From a bacterium (GTDB lineage: Bacteria > Margulisbacteria > Marinamargulisbacteria > UBA817 > JABISL01): a stretch of DNA of 64,000 nucleotides. Position 1 is the first letter of the stretch, and every line of letters starts with the position of its first letter. A program made the translations under genes and the position numbers. Below the pieces are notes generated by a model. That model made no database searches. It had not been told where the DNA came from and worked only from the letters and a program-made list of their open reading frames with translations. The DNA lies in NCBI GenBank assembly GCA_018700055.1, contig JABISL010000038.1, positions 1 to 64,000 of the forward strand, read 5' to 3'. This document shows positions 61,238 through 64,000 of this stretch, piece by piece.

Positions 61238-63124
61238 ATGGAAATTTGGACTCGAATTAAGCGTGGATTAGGGAAGATATTGCCGATGCAAACCAGCAGG
61301 TTTGTGAAGTTTATGGTCTTTCTGCAGTTCTACTATATTTATCAGGTGGTAGCGACGAACGATGTAGGGGGGATGAGTTTTTCTGTAGGTAGCATTGCGA
61401 TGTTAGTAGGTAGTATGGCGTCGGTTTGGGCGTATTTTCAGCTGTGGAACGTGCTGTTCAGTGGCAGTAAGCGGCTGAACTTTATTGCTAATGTGGCGGG
61501 GCTTCTTTTTTATGACCTTTTGATTGCCTATCAGTTTGGATCGCATGAAGAGTTGGATTATTCAGTCATTGCGGACAATGCGACAAGTGCATTTAGTCCA
61601 GAAGCATTTGACGTGATTATTAACTCTTTAGATGTGGGAGCTCTTCAATATTTTGTGTTGATTGTGCTGGTATTTGGATTCTTAGAGCGACAAAGACGGA
61701 CGATTACATTGAAGGGTATGCAAAGTAGCCCAGTCCGGTGGAAGCTATTGGGAGCCGTTGTTTTATATGGATTCTTTCTACTCAACCCATGGGGATCATT
61801 GGATCCAAACGTTAACTTTATTCGATCAGGAATTCGGTATTATACAGATGTAGTTGATCGGAAGGTTGTTGTTTTGCCTGAAGACTTGCCGCTCCTTAAT
61901 TCCGATGGTCGTAACTTGTTGAGTGGATCAATACCCAAGCCTAAAAAGGCGCCTCATGTGTTTTTAATCATTGTTGAGTCCCTAAACGCGAGTGCGCTTG
62001 GGGCGAGCTCGCCTAAAGGGGTAGCGTATACGCCTTATATGAATACGTTAAATAAGCGGGCGATGTCTGTGGAGCCGTTCTATGCTAACTCGGTTCAGAC
62101 GGCCAAAGGACACTTTGCTACATTATTTGCTGTAACCCCCAGTATGAGAGGGAAGGCGTTTACTCGTTATCCGGATCTGAGAATTAAGTCTATTGGATCG
62201 GCGCTGCAAGAAAATGGATATGGTACATCCATTTTTGCTGCGCATCACGATAAAGGGTTTGATAATACGGCTGGGTTTCTAAGTCGGGATCGTGGCTTCG
62301 ATCGATTTGATATTGTAGAGCCTTGGTTAAGTAAAAAAGAACGCGCCCAAAAAATGAAGTGGGGTGTGGAAGACAAGGTCTTTTTTCGGCGTTTCTTTGA
62401 TTATTTGGCGGACTGGAATCAAACGACTCCAAGTAGTCCAAAGTTTGTTGTTCTGACTACGATAGCCAACCACTTTCCCTTTAACTCGATGTCAGATGAT
62501 CGCAAGCTAGTATACCCAGATGCGTCTGGAATTCGTCAGAATTATGCCAATTCGGTGCGTTTAGTGGATGAAGGTATTAAGGTATTTTTTGAAGAGTTAG
62601 ACCGACGTGGGTTGGCAGAAGATAGCATTGTAATTATTACAGGAGATCATTCGTTTCCTATGGGAGAACATGGGAACTATCACTTAGAAGCGGGCTATCA
62701 TGACGAGTCCTTTCGGATTCCTTTTTTCTTGTATTGGAAAGGAAAAGTGGCGCCTAAGCGGATTGCTCGTGCTCATTCACAATTGGATATCGCGCCCACG
62801 ATTTTGGACTTGTTATCCATCAATCCTGGACCAAATACACTGCAAGGGCGATCGATCATTGATAAGAAGGCTGCCCAGCATCCGATTTATTTGGTTCAGC
62901 CTTATAGCGGCAAGCACCTCAGCATTATTCAATGGCCGTACAAATACCGATACTTCAGTAAGACCGGACAGGAATATTTCTACCATCTTGAAGAAGATCC
63001 GATGGAGAATAAAAATCGGATAGATAGTTTAAGTCCCGAGCGACTTCAAATGTATCGTGAAGGTATTCAAAAGATGTATATCAGTCAGTTCGTGATCGAA
63101 AAAGACCAGCTTTTACCTAAGTAA
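61238..63124 (+). CDS. LTA-synthase-like membrane sulfatase / phosphoethanolamine or phosphoglycerol transferase
   Basis: A 628-residue protein with about five N-terminal membrane helices (residues 20-190) and an extracytoplasmic sulfatase-fold domain. Visible features: VFLIIVESLNASALG (metal-binding Glu), a Thr-containing nucleophile region SVQTAKGHFATLF, IITGDHSFPMGEHGNYH (metal Asp-His and His) and DIAPTILDLLSI. Family members transfer phosphoglycerol or phosphoethanolamine to glycans or lipids. In a diderm the acceptor could be periplasmic glucan or lipid A; unproven. Confidence 0.88.
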   Translation: MEIWTRIKRGLGKILPMQTSRFVKFMVFLQFYYIYQVVATNDVGGMSFSVGSIAMLVGSMASVWAYFQLWNVLFSGSKRLNFIANVAGLLFYDLLIAYQFGSHEELDYSVIADNATSAFSPEAFDVIINSLDVGALQYFVLIVLVFGFLERQRRTITLKGMQSSPVRWKLLGAVVLYGFFLLNPWGSLDPNVNFIRSGIRYYTDVVDRKVVVLPEDLPLLNSDGRNLLSGSIPKPKKAPHVFLIIVESLNASALGASSPKGVAYTPYMNTLNKRAMSVEPFYANSVQTAKGHFATLFAVTPSMRGKAFTRYPDLRIKSIGSALQENGYGTSIFAAHHDKGFDNTAGFLSRDRGFDRFDIVEPWLSKKERAQKMKWGVEDKVFFRRFFDYLADWNQTTPSSPKFVVLTTIANHFPFNSMSDDRKLVYPDASGIRQNYANSVRLVDEGIKVFFEELDRRGLAEDSIVIITGDHSFPMGEHGNYHLEAGYHDESFRIPFFLYWKGKVAPKRIARAHSQLDIAPTILDLLSINPGPNTLQGRSIIDKKAAQHPIYLVQPYSGKHLSIIQWPYKYRYFSKTGQEYFYHLEEDPMENKNRIDSLSPERLQMYREGIQKMYISQFVIEKDQLLPK

Positions 63125-63125
63125 G

Positions 63126-63473
63126 TTAGATTAAGAGACTGTCATGACTTTGAGAGGGGGAGGGGGTGTCAAAAGCCATCTGAACAAGTTGTGCCGGATT
63201 ATGTCCTGGACTGCCTTCTTGTATCCGATCAATGACGGACTGGACCTTTTCTTTTAGATCCGCATCAGGTGTCGCTTGCAATAAGAGATCCAACTGTTGG
63301 GTTGCAAGGTCAGTGTTAAAGGCGTCGCCTTTATTGTTATGGGCTAAGCATTCTACACAGAGCTTTTCGACTTCGGTGCCAATTGTGTCTAATTGCGCAG
63401 GGTTAAAGTCGGGGGGGAGTTGGAAGTTAGAGGCTGCTGCTGCTGCTCCGGCGATTTCGGCGCCGTCGCTCAT
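63126..63473 (-). CDS. Small acidic helical protein, unknown
   Basis: 115 residues, not recognised. An Ala-rich N-terminus (EIAGAAAAASNFQLPPDFNP), then helices LDTIGTEVEKLCVECLAHN and LKEKVQSVIDRIQEG. No signal or membrane segment. The ATG overlaps the preceding gene's stop (TAATG), so the two small proteins are made together. Confidence 0.6.
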   Translation of the reverse strand: MSDGAEIAGAAAAASNFQLPPDFNPAQLDTIGTEVEKLCVECLAHNNKGDAFNTDLATQQLDLLLQATPDADLKEKVQSVIDRIQEGSPGHNPAQLVQMAFDTPSPSQSHDSLLI

Positions 63474-63886
63474 TAGTCTAGGCCTCTAGCCTTAAGATCG
63501 CTTAGATTACCAGTAGATTTGAGTTGTTGGGCCAATCGGCGTTCTAATGTGAGTGCACTTGTTTTCTTTGTTTCAGAGGGTTCTACAGGGCGTCGAGATT
63601 GAACGATGCTACCGTGATAACTTGCGGCTAATGCAGCTTCGGAAATGTTAGATTTGTTTTTCTTTTTGGGGGATGAAGGACGGAAGTCGTCAGTTAAGTA
63701 CTCAGAAGCCGCTTCTTCTAACACGCCTTCAGAGGCAATTAAAGAATTGAACTCAGTGTTGAGATGATTCAAGAAATCACTCGGACTCCCAGGTTGTGGC
63801 GCAGCGTTATGAGACTTGTGTCTACTTGCAGCGCGATTGGAAGCGTTTATTTGATGTTGTGGTATTCCTTGATTGTTTTCTGACAT
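63473..63886 (-). CDS. Small polar protein, unknown
   Basis: 137 residues, not recognised; polar, Ser/Asn/Lys-rich and probably partly disordered, with basic patches (SPKKKNKSN) and a C-terminal helix LERRLAQQLKSTGNLSDL. AAGGGG precedes ATG 63886 and TATACT lies at 63913-63908. It is first of a two-gene coupled unit. Confidence 0.6.
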   Translation of the reverse strand: MSENNQGIPQHQINASNRAASRHKSHNAAPQPGSPSDFLNHLNTEFNSLIASEGVLEEAASEYLTDDFRPSSPKKKNKSNISEAALAASYHGSIVQSRRPVEPSETKKTSALTLERRLAQQLKSTGNLSDLKARGLD

Positions 63887-63907
63887 GCTCTGCCCCTTAT
63901 CCTTTCT

Positions 63908-63913
63908 AGTATA
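63908..63913 (-). promoter_or_regulatory. -10 box upstream of the two small orphan genes
   Basis: Minus-strand TATACT, 21 bases before the ATG at 63886; a start near 63901 leaves a leader of about 15 bases with AAGGGG. The remaining bases to the window end are AT-rich with no feature seen. Confidence 0.45.
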
Positions 63914-64000
63914 TATAGTCTTATTCCCCGTTCTTCATTAATAATAACGTAGTTCCGGTCTATTCTTTATGTATCGATAAAAGATGATATAAAATTAACT

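Noticed and set aside
1-64000. CRISPR arrays, tRNA/rRNA genes, transposases, prophage genes
   Set aside because: None seen: no regular spaced repeats, no cloverleaf sequences or integrase/transposase motifs.

Overview
The window is a 64 kb chromosomal segment carrying a replication-origin neighbourhood (dnaA-dnaN-recF with DnaA boxes, parA-parB with parS sites). The organism is a diderm bacterium: there are several signal-peptide/beta-barrel proteins, a TamB-like/BamA-like pair, and a Bat operon joined to peptidoglycan genes (murC, murB, ddl, murI, amidase). Genes are AT-leaning, tightly packed and use the standard bacterial code. I cannot name the phylum from sequence alone. An uncultivated lineage such as Margulisbacteria-like bacteria is possible, but that is a guess. 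No tRNA, rRNA, CRISPR array, transposase or prophage was seen.

Layout. 1-11557 (minus): a ten-gene run moxR, DUF58, BatD-like, batA, batB-TPR, BatD/BatE fusion, outer-membrane protein, murC, murB, ddl (cut by the window edge). Most junctions are 4-base ATGA overlaps. 11882-13038: two small outer-membrane barrel genes, each with a terminator, then a strong promoter and a compact unknown structured RNA. 13291-14636: thyA-folA. 14715-17224: a structured leader, an M24 peptidase and an envelope protein. 17233-19560: a MerR-DegV fusion regulator divergent from rpe, then trxA. 19657-24110: rpsB-tsf-dgt and clpC-radA, with a small repeated intergenic element. 26654-38408: the origin region: parS sites, parAB, rsmG-mnmG, a methyltransferase, dnaA, dnaN with a long extra tail, recF, a DciA-like zinc-ribbon protein, a tiny bS22-like protein, a lone receiver protein and murI. 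38429-48257 (minus): amidase, a 1610-residue outer-membrane protein with SprA-like modules, queA, a histone-tailed unknown, ahcY. 48388-58451 (plus): Lrp/AsnC regulator, aminotransferase, cvpA-like, thrC, TamB-like, BamA/TamA-like. 58598-63886: orphan genes and an LTA-synthase-like sulfatase.

The most unusual points are: (1) a MerR DNA-binding domain fused to a complete DegV fatty-acid-binding domain, which looks like a one-component lipid-sensing transcription factor; (2) at least five genes (parA, murI, thyA, a methyltransferase, the sulfatase) whose perfect TATAAT box lies only 6-7 bases before the start codon with no Shine-Dalgarno sequence, implying frequent leaderless mRNAs; (3) a sliding clamp with a 116-residue Pro/Thr/Val-rich tail; (4) a promoter-driven RNA of about 106 nt with a 15-bp closing helix that I do not recognise; (5) a roughly 90-bp element flanked by 23-bp direct repeats at the end of dgt with a diverged relative upstream of clpC; and (6) a DciA-like zinc-ribbon protein and a hidden 29-codon bS22-like gene in the origin cluster.
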